From contig OX424568.1 in NCBI GenBank assembly GCA_949152475.1, positions 21,613,667 through 21,677,666 on the forward strand: a stretch of DNA of 64,000 nt, in the 5' to 3' direction. This DNA comes from Terebella lapidaria. Taxonomy: Eukaryota; Annelida; Polychaeta; Terebellida; Terebellidae. This document shows positions 14,430-27,300 of this stretch, one piece after another (the first letter of the stretch is position 1; each line of letters starts with the position of its first letter). The position numbers and the translations under genes are program-made. The notes under the pieces are model-generated. The model was not told the origin of the DNA. It searched no databases and worked only from the letters and a program-made list of their open reading frames with translations.

Positions 14430-14800
14430 CAATAATGGCTAATTTTATTCACTTTTACCCCCGCCGCCAAATTACAATACATGCATTATGAAAGAACGCG
14501 AAAAAGGGGGAGATTTTTCACACAGGACAGTTAATATAATAACCATGTGAGAGAGAAAAAAACCCACTAACATGCATGGTGTTTCTACAAAACAAAGGTA
14601 CAAAAAGGGGCATTGCCTCGGGTTGGATGCATTAAAAACACACTTGCATGCCTGTCAATTACGCCCTTATTGTCGTGTTTATAAACAAGGGCGACTGTCA
14701 CTAATAAAAATCATTAAATTACATTCAGTCAGATGCGACGCAGCCTATGAGTTTAATTGCACGAGAATTGTTCAAAAGAGCAATTAGCCAGTTTTTATTC
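14430..14800. promoter_or_regulatory. CNE-like block
   Basis: Unique sequence rich in ATGCAT, TAATTTTAT, AATTAC and CATTAAAT words, with GTTTATAAAC-like and ACAAAGG sites. No coding signal is convincing. It is reported as a candidate regulatory stretch only. Confidence 0.2.
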
Positions 14801-16322
14801 GTTACCTTTCGGTTTTTGATACGAGGAGAAAACACTCGATGATACGGTTAAAAAACAAGATGAAATTACGGCTAACTAATCGGAAACTTCATGAATCATG
14901 CAGCCACTTTCAAAACTCTCGAGATGGAATCTCTAAACCCCTCAGCCTCTGGACTCCTCGGTTTTTTTCGCTCTTTTTTCGCCAAATTGTGACTTTTTTC
15001 GCCACTTCTCCACAAAAAAGATGTCCTGAACCTCGGTCAGTTGCTGTCCACAAGTCGCCCCACTGCCCTCGGGGCATGTCACTGACCACCACATCATCTC
15101 GAATACCAGATCTCGGAGAGGGATTAATCTCGAGTTCAGAAAACAATTTCTGGTCATTTTTGCGAATCCACTGCGCTTCCATCTCGCCAAACCTCCACCG
15201 AAATTACGACCAGGACGCGTGCAATCTGCGCCATAACCGCCGTGCCACCAAATCAAATATGATTACAGCTTCGAACTTCAAACAAGCATCGTCCATCGAA
15301 GCAGTCCCTCTAATTAATTAATACCAGACTACTCTTACGCCTTGACGCCCCGTCTTTCCGCCAGGGTGGCGCATCCCTCACAAGGTCACGACTTGGCGGA
15401 CACATCTGCGAAGTTGGACACTAGGCAAAGGGGGATGTTTGGGAGGCGTTTTGGACGAGTTTTAGTGACAGATGCAGATGGGAAGAGGCGCAATCGACGT
15501 CAAAAGATGACAAAGTGGGCGCTACTCAGCCCGCTATTTGGGGGATGATTATGCCACGATGGGCAGTGCTACTGACGGTGATAGTGGTAGCAGGCAGCCT
15601 AGCAAGGACTATGTGGACATTGATAATATTCATGGCGGCTGGTCGCTGTTATAACCTCTTTAGTGAGATATTATGTAGATTAGGATGAGCAAGGTCTTGG
15701 GATACTGCTGTATCTGATGATGCATATATAGACGAGTGATTGTGAGCAATACAGATAATGTATCTGCGAGAGAGGACAACCTCGACAAAGGATGCACACC
15801 CAGATTTAGAAAGTTGGTACAATGTCCGGTTTATTTGATTAGATATGATACTTCTGTGTCTTTGTCTGTGGAAACGAGATCTGTTTTCTTCCAGAATGAG
15901 CACATGTAAAAACACGTTGACATTTCTGAATATTTTGACAGAAATACGTTTCAGAAATATGTTGACGAAGCTATATTCCAGCATGATTGATCCCCTCGCC
16001 TGCTTTTATTTACATGTATGAATTTACTAAATCCCGTACACCACAAGAAAAGTACTTCCACCCAGGAGAAACATTGCACGTAAGGAAAACACAAGGGATG
16101 CGCTCTCGTACAAGTCCCCGCTGTGATTTTCCCCGATGCTCGCATCCCTCCGCCGGGACCCGTGTTATTAACCCCTAGACGTACTCGGTAACAGTATTAC
16201 AGGGTGAGGGACAACCAGTAAGGGAACAGCTTTACTTGACACTTGTAATCACTGGTCATGGCAGGTCCTCCTGGGAAATCAAACCCGTCGACACATATTT
16301 CCATGGTTACTAGAGTATTCGT

Positions 16323-16342
16323 GGGGTGGGCTGGGGTGGGGG
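16323..16342 (+). other. G-quadruplex motif
   Basis: Four G-tracts (GGGG, GGG, GGGG, GGGGGG) with 1-2 nt loops satisfy the canonical G4 pattern on the plus strand, the non-template strand of nothing recognised and the template strand for MPDU1. Confidence 0.7.
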
Positions 16343-16493
16343 GATGAGGAGTCCCGATGGTACTTGGAGCAATGAGTGGGCTACCACTCAGTAGTGACAT
16401 CCTTGTGATTGTCGGGGTATTTTTTTTTACAAGTTTCTGGGTTAATCAAGCGTTTATGACATTTCGGATGTTTCACGTGTTGCGCTTGTGCGT

Positions 16494-16548
16494 AACGTGA
16501 AAAATATTATGATATCCATGCAGAACGTGAAAAATATTATGATATCCA
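16494..16548. repeat. Two tandem copies of a 30-bp unit
   Basis: A 25-bp core beginning AACGTGAAAAATATTATG is repeated exactly with a 30-bp period. Confidence 0.9.
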
Positions 16549-18059
16549 AGTAGAATTTTCTAAGGTATCGTTTCTAGCAGTTTCATAATTCAATTATGAA
16601 AAACCATAAGTCTTGAGTGAAATTATATCTATACTGAACATAGGATACTGGGCAAAGAAGAGTCTTGAGACATGCTTCAGTTGAGTCTATAACATATCCA
16701 TTATCCTACATGTACACACGCGACAATAGCAAAATGAACTACATATGCACCCCTTTAATATATCTATTTAGCAAGACACTCAAATTGTCAGTAAAGTATG
16801 ATTAATGTACTAGTACAAAAAGGCCATACAAACAACACATTACAAACTGTCAACGAGCATTGTTATTTTTTATACCTTGGGGCATGATTCAGCCTTGCAA
16901 CACATTTTATCGAACGTGGATTTACTGTCTTTAGAATCAGAAATCAGCTGTTCCCTGGGGATTGTGAACTTATAAATGAGTGCTGTGAATTGTTTCACAC
17001 AGAAAAGATTTGATCATAAATTTGGGATCTATCTGTCATCAAAGTTCGCAACCATATGCCAGGATTCCGCTCAATTACATTCACCTGGAAGATTTGGTAT
17101 CTTCATATTGTCCTTATTTTCCTGACGAATACGTCGGTTTTTATTATAACTGTCAAGTGACGAACTCTTATTTTGAGATCGTATCTCGCAGGGGGCAATA
17201 AATTCGTCCTAGTTTTCGTATTTGTTGCTCACTTATATCTTACTTACAGTACTTATGATTGCGACAAAGCGCTTTTCAAGTCATTCTACATTGTGTATGC
17301 GTACGAATGTAAGCGCGAACTTCAGTGCAAAAATTCCAGATGAATCGCCACTTTTAAAAATGGCAATGCCCTCTGAAAGCCATTTAGTCCCGATGATAAA
17401 AATAAAACACGAACAAATGGAATAAACAAAGAACAATTTGTCCCTAAACAAACGTTGATTAATTAATGACATTGCCGTGAATATTCATTATGTTTTTATT
17501 TACACGCGTTTATTTTTTCAGACATTAGTACTCAAATGCATGAGCATACTTGAGCGGAGTGACTAGCGAAAAAAATCACTCTATTCGCATTTTACCTGGA
17601 TGTCACCCCTGTGTTCGATGGTCAGCCCAGTGGATTTGTGGACAATCACATCTAGTTAGTATTATTGTTCAACAATTACACCCTGCTTGTTGCAATAACC
17701 GCTGAATAATAAGACTCAAATAACAGAAAGCGCAGCACAATAGCGTTATGTGTTTCACGTCTGATTTACAATTCAAGCACGTTTATCTGTTGATGTTGGG
17801 GCAAGAGTTTCCCGCATCAAGTCATTCATTATGCTTTATTCGGCGACAATAACCATGCACTTGGAAATTCTAATAGAGTCGTCGTTTTAATCAAACGCGT
17901 AGTTATTAGTTACCTACGACGCGTATGAATATACTCGCCACAAATTAGTCCGCGTGAAGGTACACGTCAAACGAGCTTATCGTTCCAACTGAGTCATCAA
18001 GGACTTCACAAAATTTTCCAGTATCGATATGTTCATTTTCAGGAACCGAGGTCATGATA

Positions 18060-18475
18060 CCTGGTGATTAAAAGGACTGAAATCACCACAACCACCGCCA
18101 GTGCAAGCCCAAACCACCACACACAAAGCCAAGTTCGCCTGCTAGAAAGACAACGACGAAAAAAAGTCAACCCAATGGAAAACTGCCCAGCTCTTTGTGT
18201 CGTGAAAGCAATTAATCAAATCTTGACTTTTGCCTCGTTCCACGTCCCAGGGCTGTGTTTCTCTCTCTTGTCTCGCGGCAAATCGACCAAGTCCGTCACT
18301 TCATGGACCATTAATTGGCGAATGTCTGTCAATTTGACCCTCTCCACTATATTCCGATTTACCGTTTTTGGAAACAGAATGTTCCATCGTAAATGCTTCT
18401 TGTCCTTTTTGTGGATGGTTGCGCCTTGGAGTGATATAATTGTTAAGTTCATTGACACGGACATCTGGTTTTAGT
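18060..18475. promoter_or_regulatory. CNE-like block
   Basis: It contains CAATTAATC, ACCATTAATTGG, GTCAATTTGAC-like partial palindromes and ACAAAG sites, and is open in long frames on both strands (plus 18064-18474; minus 18216-18570). Open frames on both strands without family similarity point to constrained non-coding DNA or chance rather than a gene. Confidence 0.25.
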
Positions 18476-18845
18476 ACTTGAAAATTTGTTGTACTGTTGC
18501 TGAAACAGAACTCTAAAGTACCAACACTAGCAGTTATTAATACATGCGAACAGTTCACACATGCGAACAACTTTTCTTCTCTTGACCAACAACAACCGAT
18601 TGTTCTTACAAAATGTTGTACCTATTTTATGTTGTTTTTGCATGTTAACTCTGCAAATGACCCGTTTCGTCTACATATGAATCCAACAGGGGATCAAACT
18701 TTTGCAACACAACCCAAAGCGTCTAGACCCTGAACAGCAACTGATAACTTGGGTCAGTATTTATGGCTATCATCAGGCATAAAACGCCTAAATTTGGTAG
18801 TTACCAGGTACCTATATATGGATCCTTTTTAATAGAGGGAGGAGT

Positions 18846-18858
18846 GGGGGGGGGGGGG
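18846..18858 (+). repeat. G13 homopolymer
   Basis: Run of 13 G. Three other runs in the same intron have exactly the same length. Confidence 0.95.
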
Positions 18859-20208
18859 TGGTGCGTTTTGAAAGGACGTCATCTCGTCTCAGAGTGAGAG
18901 GGGAAAAGAAGCATAATTCCTCAATAAAAACGCCTTCCATGGCATATGATAGATATGGATTTTACTTCCTGGTTCCACAGACAATATATGACAGGCTGAC
19001 ACGCAATTCTGACATGAAAACGTGACGTCGTGCGCATTGAAGTACTTGTCAAAAAGCTTGGATACTTTGAGCTATAGCTTAAATCATTGCCTACATGTAG
19101 ATGCGATACACGTCAGGCGATTTCTCTTAGGCAAGTGAACGGAAAAGACGAGGCCTTGGCGCGAAATCACGCCGTTTTCTAGCTCATCCCTGCGAACTAC
19201 AATTGAAAGCTATCCTGAAAATGGCATATACATGTACACCAGTTTGAAAACGAGATACAGCGCCTGGACGTATGAGCGTGGTGGAATAAACGTGCCAGCA
19301 ATTGTAGGAAAACTGGATCCAGAAGTTTACATTTGTCTACACGAGATGGCAGCACAAACTATGGCACAATGATCCCTCAGTCGCTGCATAATATAATAAG
19401 CTTCCTTGAACACTTTCCATTGTGCCATTGTTACAGCCAACACAAGAAATTCACAAGGACTCATGCGGAGATATGTCGTTGCCTTTGAAACACTGCGGAA
19501 ACCAACTACTGGTTTATTTACTATGGGAAAGAGACACCCAAACATTGTGGCATACATATTCTGATTTATAACTTCATTTTTTTTGCACAATTCTAAATAC
19601 GATTTGTAGCTGTAAATGGTCTTTGACGTTCATTCGTAATTCAGTTGTACCACAGAAATGATATTATATTTTCGGGTCCAGTCTTGCGTTTTGGTTACCT
19701 GTAAAAGCAGATACAATATATCAACACACATCCTCCATATACAATCTTACAACAATATGATGATGAGATTATTAAAAGCCATAATATATGCTCACATGTA
19801 GAGTGGCACATTACCAAATACTCTTCAAGACTCGCCAGAGTATTGACCCAGCCCAGGCGACCCAATTCCCCCTCTCTCTCTCAGTCTTTCTTTTCACCAG
19901 TGACCAGACAGACAAACCATATTACTTTAAGTCTTGGGGGCGGGGTGAAGGTGATGTCCACAAGAGATTACGGACTAGGGGCGAGGTTGATATAATTAGG
20001 GAAACACCTTCGTGAATAGAGAAGGAAATTAAAGCCCCCAGCTTGCCAGTGGCTACAGCAACCCTCTCCGCTTATGACCTGTCCGCTGTAAAGAGATATA
20101 GGCACCGCAGTGTTACCTCACCATCTTTGCTGTGAGTTTAGTGTGTTGGGCTTTGGAGCAAAGATTGTCCGTACCCTCTAGATGCATGTTGATGGAGGTA
20201 AAGTATAT

Positions 20209-20226
20209 GTATCTTATAAGATACAT
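20209..20226. repeat. 18-bp perfect palindrome
   Basis: TGTATCTTATAAGATACA is perfectly self-complementary. It contains two GATA-type words (TATC/GATA) and is followed by ATTAG/TAATTAG and CTTTGCATGAATAAT words. Confidence 0.9.
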
Positions 20227-20489
20227 TGATTAGTTATAATTAGGTTATGTCCTTTGCATGAATAATAGGAGGAAGTCTGAATATCTGAGTGACTGGGGAG
20301 GTAATGCTAACAGAAGATGGACAGTCATAATTATGTATCAAGGAAAGAGTGACTTATTATGTCGTTAGCTCGTGTTCGTTTCACGATCACTGATACTCTA
20401 AACAAATGTATTCTCTACTTCATTCTACACGTATCTGTAAACTTAATTGTACCGATCTTGGTTGTGATACGACAGGTAGTTGAATGTGA

Positions 20490-20507
20490 GGGGTGGGGGT
20501 GGGTGGG
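20490..20507 (+). other. G-quadruplex motif
   Basis: GGGGTGGGGGTGGGTGGG fits the four-tract G4 pattern with single-base loops. Confidence 0.75.
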
Positions 20508-21639
20508 TCTTCGAGTTTCAAACGGATAAAAAAACTGAAAACAAACAATTTTAGCCACACAAACAAAATACATGATATTTCCTTCCTCAAACAAAGAGAT
20601 AATTTCTTCTGTTTGTTTTACAGCAAAATGTGGAGATTTTTGAACGAGGCAAAAAAATGACGCTGCACTTTTTGTTCAGCACAAAGAGACTCGTTATATA
20701 CAAAAGAGCGCTAAGGTTTCAAGTCACAAATTTATCAGGGTTTTTTTTTGTGTGTGGACATCCGTTCCGTGAAAGCAAATATCTAATAGAAGTTCGCTCC
20801 TGTTGGATGGAACCGTCCGTTTGTTTTCACTGGTGCGAGCAAACACCAAATCAAAACGCGTGTCGCTTGAATGACAATACCACATGTAATATAAGCACCA
20901 CTAGAATATAACGGCGAAAACAGTCACTGATTTTCTCCAAACAATGTAGCCGTGTTATTTCCATAAAGCCCTTTGTTTTTACCAATAATGGTATCAGATC
21001 GCTACCGTGTGGTGAGCATTGTTTTGCGACATGGCACAAGCGACTGACGACCGACCGAAACACGTGGGAATTGGATGACATCTACTTTATTTACCATCGT
21101 TGGAAACCTACAGAGTACGGGAGCTTTTTTCGCACAATGGGTCGTCACAAAATGCTTACTTCCAAAAACGTACACCGTAAAATTGTGTCCGACAAATCCG
21201 CATAGGATGGTGTCGCCCCCGGGCAAATTCACTGTGCACCGTTTTAAGGACATCTCGACAACTGTTGACACGCTGTCGGTCATCTAATTCATCGGTGTTT
21301 GACCATTCGCAACAGCAAATACACGGCGAGGCGTGAGGATGGCCCCATGTTTGCTCATCATACATTTAATATTATAATTGACGAAAATGTATCAAATATC
21401 ATAAGGTTTGAATTGGCTGTCTCGTGGTCTAGAAAGACAGGAATGTATGAGGCAACTTATAGCCAGTATAGGCAAACAGAGAGAATACATTAAACATTGA
21501 ACTGAACGCAATACAATTGATAATATGCTTTTCACGATTCGATAATCGACAAACATAGAACGACAGAGATAAAACGTAAGAAATAACAATGAAAAGATTC
21601 AAATATCGAAGAAAGAATGTATGTAAATACCAATGGTAC

Positions 21640-21800
21640 ATGTATACCAGTAGTATATAATGCAATATAATGCGATAGACGTCCAGCAAAGACACCCAGT
21701 ATCATCATTATATTCGGAGTCACACTGGCATCATCAAAGACAAAGATTGTGTCGAATATGGATGTTTCTACAGTGCACCTGATGGAATTGAACTAGCTTA
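21640..21800. repeat. Dispersed repeat, copy C (diverged)
   Basis: The words CACACTGGCATCATCA and TACAGTGCACCTGATGGAATT match the right-hand half of copy B (36318-36400), in the same orientation. The left half is not clear. Confidence 0.4.
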
Positions 21801-22559
21801 TGCTTTCCCATTAGCAACAACCGAATAAGTGTTAGTTTTTGTAGGTGTCGTTTTCAAAATTCAGCTGTACAAAACGATACGTGTATATGTAAATATATCT
21901 CCTGTACATTTGACCTATGCAAGATGCAAAAATAACGACTGATTGACGTTTACTACTGGTGTAGCAAAAATTATTTGCTCATCGTACTAAAAAAAAAGAG
22001 ACGTGGATTTTGTCTTACATAACAATAATTTATGATGTCATCTGTTTTTTGCCACCAATGACATATTGAAAATTTATGGGACAATTTCGTTATAAAACTG
22101 TACTCTCTTGGGTTACTTTTTTCAAACAACTGGAAGCCTGGCTCATGTATAGGCCTACTTAAAATGGGAGGGGAGGAGATCTATCAAAGCGTGATGTGCG
22201 CGGAAGGAATAAACTCTAAATAGTAAGTACATGTAAGTAAAAGCAATAAAGCCTTGAATACAAAATCCACTCACGAGGAAAACAGATGCTATTACTATTA
22301 TCCACTTTAAAACGGCCAAAAAAAGTTGAGCGAAGTGCGCGTAGCTCTATTAACTGCGCTAAACTGCGACAACAACATTTTTATCTTTGAAAACTTCATA
22401 CGACTTTGGATGAATTACTAACATTATATTTTGTTGCATGGGCTGGCGGCGTTTTATAGGACATCCGAGTCGTTTAATTAAGTCAACCCCTCGAAAAACA
22501 CTCCACTTTATGCGTAGACGCTACATTGCAATGTAGTCAAGTCCCAGGTTCGTTCCTAT

Positions 22560-22572
22560 CCCCCCCCCCCCC
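22560..22572 (+). repeat. C13 homopolymer
   Basis: Run of 13 C (G on the minus strand). Confidence 0.95.
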
Positions 22573-22729
22573 AAGTCCATAAATATACGACAGGCCAGTC
22601 TTTTCACTCCCTCCATTTAAAATCGCCGGTCAAAATGCAATTTTGCAGATCGATTGCCAACGAATGAATGCAAGCAATTGCTGATCTTTAGCCAGGGCGT
22701 GTTATTAGCTCTAACCGTAATTTCGTTTG

Positions 22730-23720
22730 CGTGAGGTCAGTCAAGTGTCCCTTTTCCTGGGACGTCTACGGCCATTAGATGTTCCCACCCTTGGCGTCCC
22801 AACGCCCAGGTGAAGGAGTAATGATAGTCATGCATCCAGGCAACCGAGCGAGACTGCCAGAAGCAGCCAATTATACCGTAAAGCAAGTGACGGTCTTTGC
22901 GTAAATTGACGACGCAGGGGGACCCGTCGCGGTCAGTTTGCACGTGCAAAGCCATGGATGCACGGATACAGCGTGGGAGTGGCACGGTTGATCGCGTAGC
23001 ACTTGATCGCTACGGCGGGGAATTAAGTGCTGTTCGAATTATGGACACTGTTCGAGTTGTGGACGCCGATCTGTAGCGGACTTGGCAGGAGTGGCGGACG
23101 GTGGAGAGTGAGGTGGAATGGAACACGACGGGATCATCTCGGAGCGGGCTGACATGTACCGAAGAGGCCCGTCATTCAAGTCGTGACACCCTTCACATCG
23201 CTAACGTCCACGCCTCGGTGGGCAAGGAGCAAGGCACTCGGTGAACCGTGCACGAAAAACCCTGCCCAAATCAGTCCCAATCACCGTTTGCCTCCGCGCG
23301 GGGACCGTGAACTCTTTCCTCTGCGGTCGACTCGGGAGAGGAGAGAAAAACAACGGGAAAAAACTTCCAGCCCGTTCGTCCGTCGATGCAAATTCAGTTT
23401 GGAAGCGGAGCCACTCGTTTTATTATTCGGAGAACGATACCGAGAAATTTTGTTTGATCTGTCCGATTGGACAATGGCTTCCTACACCCGCCCATTGTGT
23501 CGACGTCGGGGGAGTCTGCCCTTGATTCGGCGGGGCAGCGACACAATGACATCCCGCGGCACGGCAGTGGCAGCATTATCCGACTGCCAGTGTCGCTCAG
23601 TCTGTCCGCCGCAATACTGTCGCGTTTGTAAAGTTCCCCTCTTGAGTGTTTGTTTTCCCCAGTATCGGTCTGGCATTGCGTGTCCACCCTTGTAACCTTG
23701 TGACACTGTTACCAAGGCAG
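22730..23720. other. GC-rich unique block
   Basis: About 1 kb of CpG-rich, apparently unique DNA in an otherwise AT-rich intron. It holds a 170-codon ORF (23183-23695, plus) that I do not recognise and that is overlapped by open frames on the other strand. Sox-type ACAATGG (23471) and CATTGT (23492) lie within it. It could be a CpG island with an unannotated promoter, or conserved regulatory DNA; I cannot tell which. Confidence 0.3.
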
Positions 23721-23761
23721 TTGTAGAAACCTACGCCCATCCAAAGAGTGTTATTAGTCGA

Positions 23762-23774
23762 CCCCCCCCCCCCC
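23762..23774 (+). repeat. C13 homopolymer
   Basis: Run of 13 C directly after the GC-rich block. Confidence 0.95.
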
Positions 23775-24358
23775 TCCCTCATTCCTCAGCAAAGGCTGAT
23801 ACAGTCCTTGAAATGTTTAAAGAACAAACAAAGAATTGCCCCCGTGTAAACATCACTTGCACACTGATAATGATAACCGTGGCCATGTCAACTTGTTACC
23901 GTAAATTCATGACATTTTCTCAGTTGGAAACCCATGAAAAAAATCGTCATTCGAGGATTATTTTCAGTCGCTGTATCAAAATAAACTTTCAAATGTCGAT
24001 TTGTTTTGCAAGGAAACAAATTATCCAATCTAACAAGAATTGTTCGTGCCAGATTCGAATTTGATGGCATTCCTTCGTCGGGAATATTCATAGTTGTATC
24101 AATTATCATTTTCTTGAGGGTACAACTTGATATATCGTGTTGACTCGGATGAGTGACTGAATAATTTCTCATTATCTTCTTTCTTCAAATTTGACACGAA
24201 ATATTCGAGAGAAATAATACATCGCGACAGATCAGTTAAGCGGTAGGAAAAAATAATGATTTAAAATTGGATAATAATTTACCTCATACGTACGACTTCA
24301 ATGTCGTTACAATTGCCAATGTCAGACCTCGATGTAAAAGCGATATAGGCATAGGCGC

Positions 24359-24390
24359 AAAGAAGAAGAAGAAGGAGAAGAAGAAGAAGG
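24359..24390 (+). repeat. (GAA)n microsatellite
   Basis: About ten GAA/GGA triplets with one interruption. Confidence 0.95.
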
Positions 24391-27300
24391 AAACTTCAGT
24401 TGAACACGCTCGATTGATCGCCGCTCCAGGCCCGGTGTAATAGTCGACGAGTGTTCCCAAAATAATGCAAAGATAATACCACAAATGCCTTAACAACTTC
24501 GGGGGGTAAAGTCGAAGGACTTCGTACCGGACTCCAAGCACGGCTGAAGAGGTCCTCCCTCCCGGCTATGAAACACTTTAGTTGCCCCAGACATGCCAGT
24601 ACAAGTAACGTTGACCTCCATCGCTGAGTTGAGTGTCCGATTTTCGGATGCATGGCTTTAACATGTACTCCCAGAGGCTGAGTTTTGAGGTCTGCACCGC
24701 ACGTCGTGGCGAAGGGGTGCCCACTAAGTTTGGGGCTAGCCACCCTTAAAGGGTGTAGACACAATGCTTAAATTTACAGCGTTGTTGCTACGAATAAGCG
24801 ACCGCATGAGGATCTTTGCTTACATTTGATACAGTTTAATGAAAAGTAAATAAACAAAAGCGAGCTACCCACTTTAAAAGAGGTCTGAAAGTTTGTCAGC
24901 TAGGCCATGAGCGTTTTTCGTCGGAAAAAAAATTCGACCTATGGTGGGGGTGGGGGTGGGGTTTAGATATATACTTTTCACTCTATTTCAAGTGAATTAT
25001 TTCTGAGATTGTTAGCCCTCTTGAGTGAATTTTCAAAAATACATCAAGAGGCTCGCAACCTATGACACGTATGTATGAAATCGTGAAGTGCCACGGCCTC
25101 TTAACGAAATGTCAGCGAAATGTATCAGTAAGCACTCGACGAAAAATCACCCCCAAGCTAAACAAAACACAAGACTCTTCGAGTTTTAGACACGACTTTC
25201 AAAATACGTAATTTGGTGAAAAGGGGCTTTAAAGAAACACTTGAAGTAGACGTTATGTTTGTAGCGTTGGCAAAGTGAACATCGGCCCGGGTCTACGAGG
25301 GGAGAATTGTTGGAGAAATCTTACACCTATCGCATGGTATAGCGTATTATCTATACATACAGTACATACGTGTAATGTATATCTGGTATAAAAATTCAAA
25401 ATTGCAAAAGTTTTTTTCAAAATGCAAAAGTTGAAATTGTATTCTTATTTTCAACTTTCGAAGTAGTGTGTATGGGCATGGAATTCAATCGAGAAGTACA
25501 AGAAGTGATCTGGAAGTGCAGATGTGAGCTGTATTTGTTTTAGGAGGATTCCCCACAGCCGTAGCCACGAGAGGGTCAACTCCAAGCTCTGTACAACAAG
25601 CCAATAGGTTACATCCGAGAGTATGCGTTACACCTACAAGACAGGGCTTGTCATTTAGATGGGCTCTCTCCAGAAAATTGCGGATATTATTTGTTCCAAA
25701 TATATTCAAGTGACAAAAAAGTCAGCAATCCACGACCAACGAGACAAACACGAACATTTGGTCGTCAAAACCATCCAAGGCAGCCTCTGAACAGTGACAG
25801 GTGACAATATTTTCCAGAAACGCGCTAATGCCCACCTCTCCCCAACGCTGATATTCTGATTTCGCACCCGTTGTGCCACCAATCACGATAACGTCTTCTG
25901 CCCTGCAATTATCCAACTCCAAGACAAGAAACACCTTCTACTTATCATCATGGATTTCCCCTCCCCGAAACCTACCTATTTTCTTGTAGGAGCTAATAAA
26001 TTATCTGCAAAGATAATCAGTCATTATCTTAATACACGACTGCTGGTAGTTAATATCTTGAAAACATAGCGCCGATTGGTGTTTAACCCGTCAACAAAGA
26101 GGGCAAATGGTATTGGTGCGCATTACGTGATTACCATCCGCATTTCGTATCGTAGATGACAGGGGAAGTATCACACGGAATCACGACAAAGGATGAGAAG
26201 TGCAAAACGTCGCCGCAGGCAAAAATGGTCACAAATCGCCGAAAGCGAGGTCTTTGTGGCAGGAGAAAAGAGAGGATAAGAGTCAGGAAAGTGTCGGCCG
26301 GATCACTTCGTCAGTTGGACGGAAGGAACAGAAGATGAGATACATAACAAGGTCGCTAAGATGTGCGTTTCTTCCGCGCGAAAGGGGGGAGGGGTGTGGG
26401 TGACATCTTCACCAGTGGTTGGACACTAATCACTTTAGTTAAGGAGGTGTCGTGCGACACTTCTAGGTCGCTGGGAGACAGTGGAAGCCGGCGAGTGACA
26501 CATGTATTCGCGTGCTGTAGGTGCCACAAGCAATTTCTGTCGGCACGTTTTGAAGTGCAAACGACAGCACGCCATCCTTATGTCGTGCAACATGGGTGCA
26601 AGAAACTTGTGGTCAGTGAATATTGATTTATAAGGGACAATGAAAAAGCAAAAAGGTCCATCAAAAAGGGATTTTTTTTCTAGTTATACCATTATGGCTT
26701 TTGTGGCTTTTGTTGGGCGGTTTGTAGCTTCATTTGTCTTGATTTGTCATTTTATCTTTTACGTCCACAGAATTAGTCACACACGATTTTGTACCGAGTA
26801 GAAAAAGCTGCGCTGATCGAATCTTCATTGTTTAGATGTACCTGGCACGCATTAAATACCTGCCACTATTGGTCAATCAAAGTATGGTATGTTCGCCCCT
26901 AATCAGACAGCCACCATGAACTCTATTGTTCGCTCCCAGCTTTATAAAATGTGCATTTAATGTATAATAAAGACATTAAAACCACACACGGGTAACAGAC
27001 GGTAAATGGAATGGACCAATACCTATCTCTTTGATCAAGGAAGCGGATTTTTTCATGCGTTCACAACTCTACGAGCTAATGGTCCGACGCACGTTTTCCC
27101 CTACTCCCTCCCTGTCCATTGCAAGGCCCGGTGAGATATGAACAAGTGCGACGCACCTACAGGCGTCTATTGTATTATTAACAGATCGGTGATCGGCCAA
27201 ATAGCTTCTTTGTAATCTACGCATGATGGAATAGACTTTGTCTCCCATTGTTTCCCGAGGTAAGCCAACCAGAAACCGTGCTGATCACCACCGGACAGGG

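Noticed and set aside
14839..15321. 160-codon ORF, with two long minus-strand ORFs opposite
   Set aside because: Open frames on both strands without recognisable domains fit constrained or GC-skewed non-coding DNA better than a gene.
23183..23695. 170-codon ORF in the GC-rich block
   Set aside because: GC-rich DNA has fewer stops, and both strands are open here. The predicted protein is low in hydrophobic core patterning and matches nothing I know.
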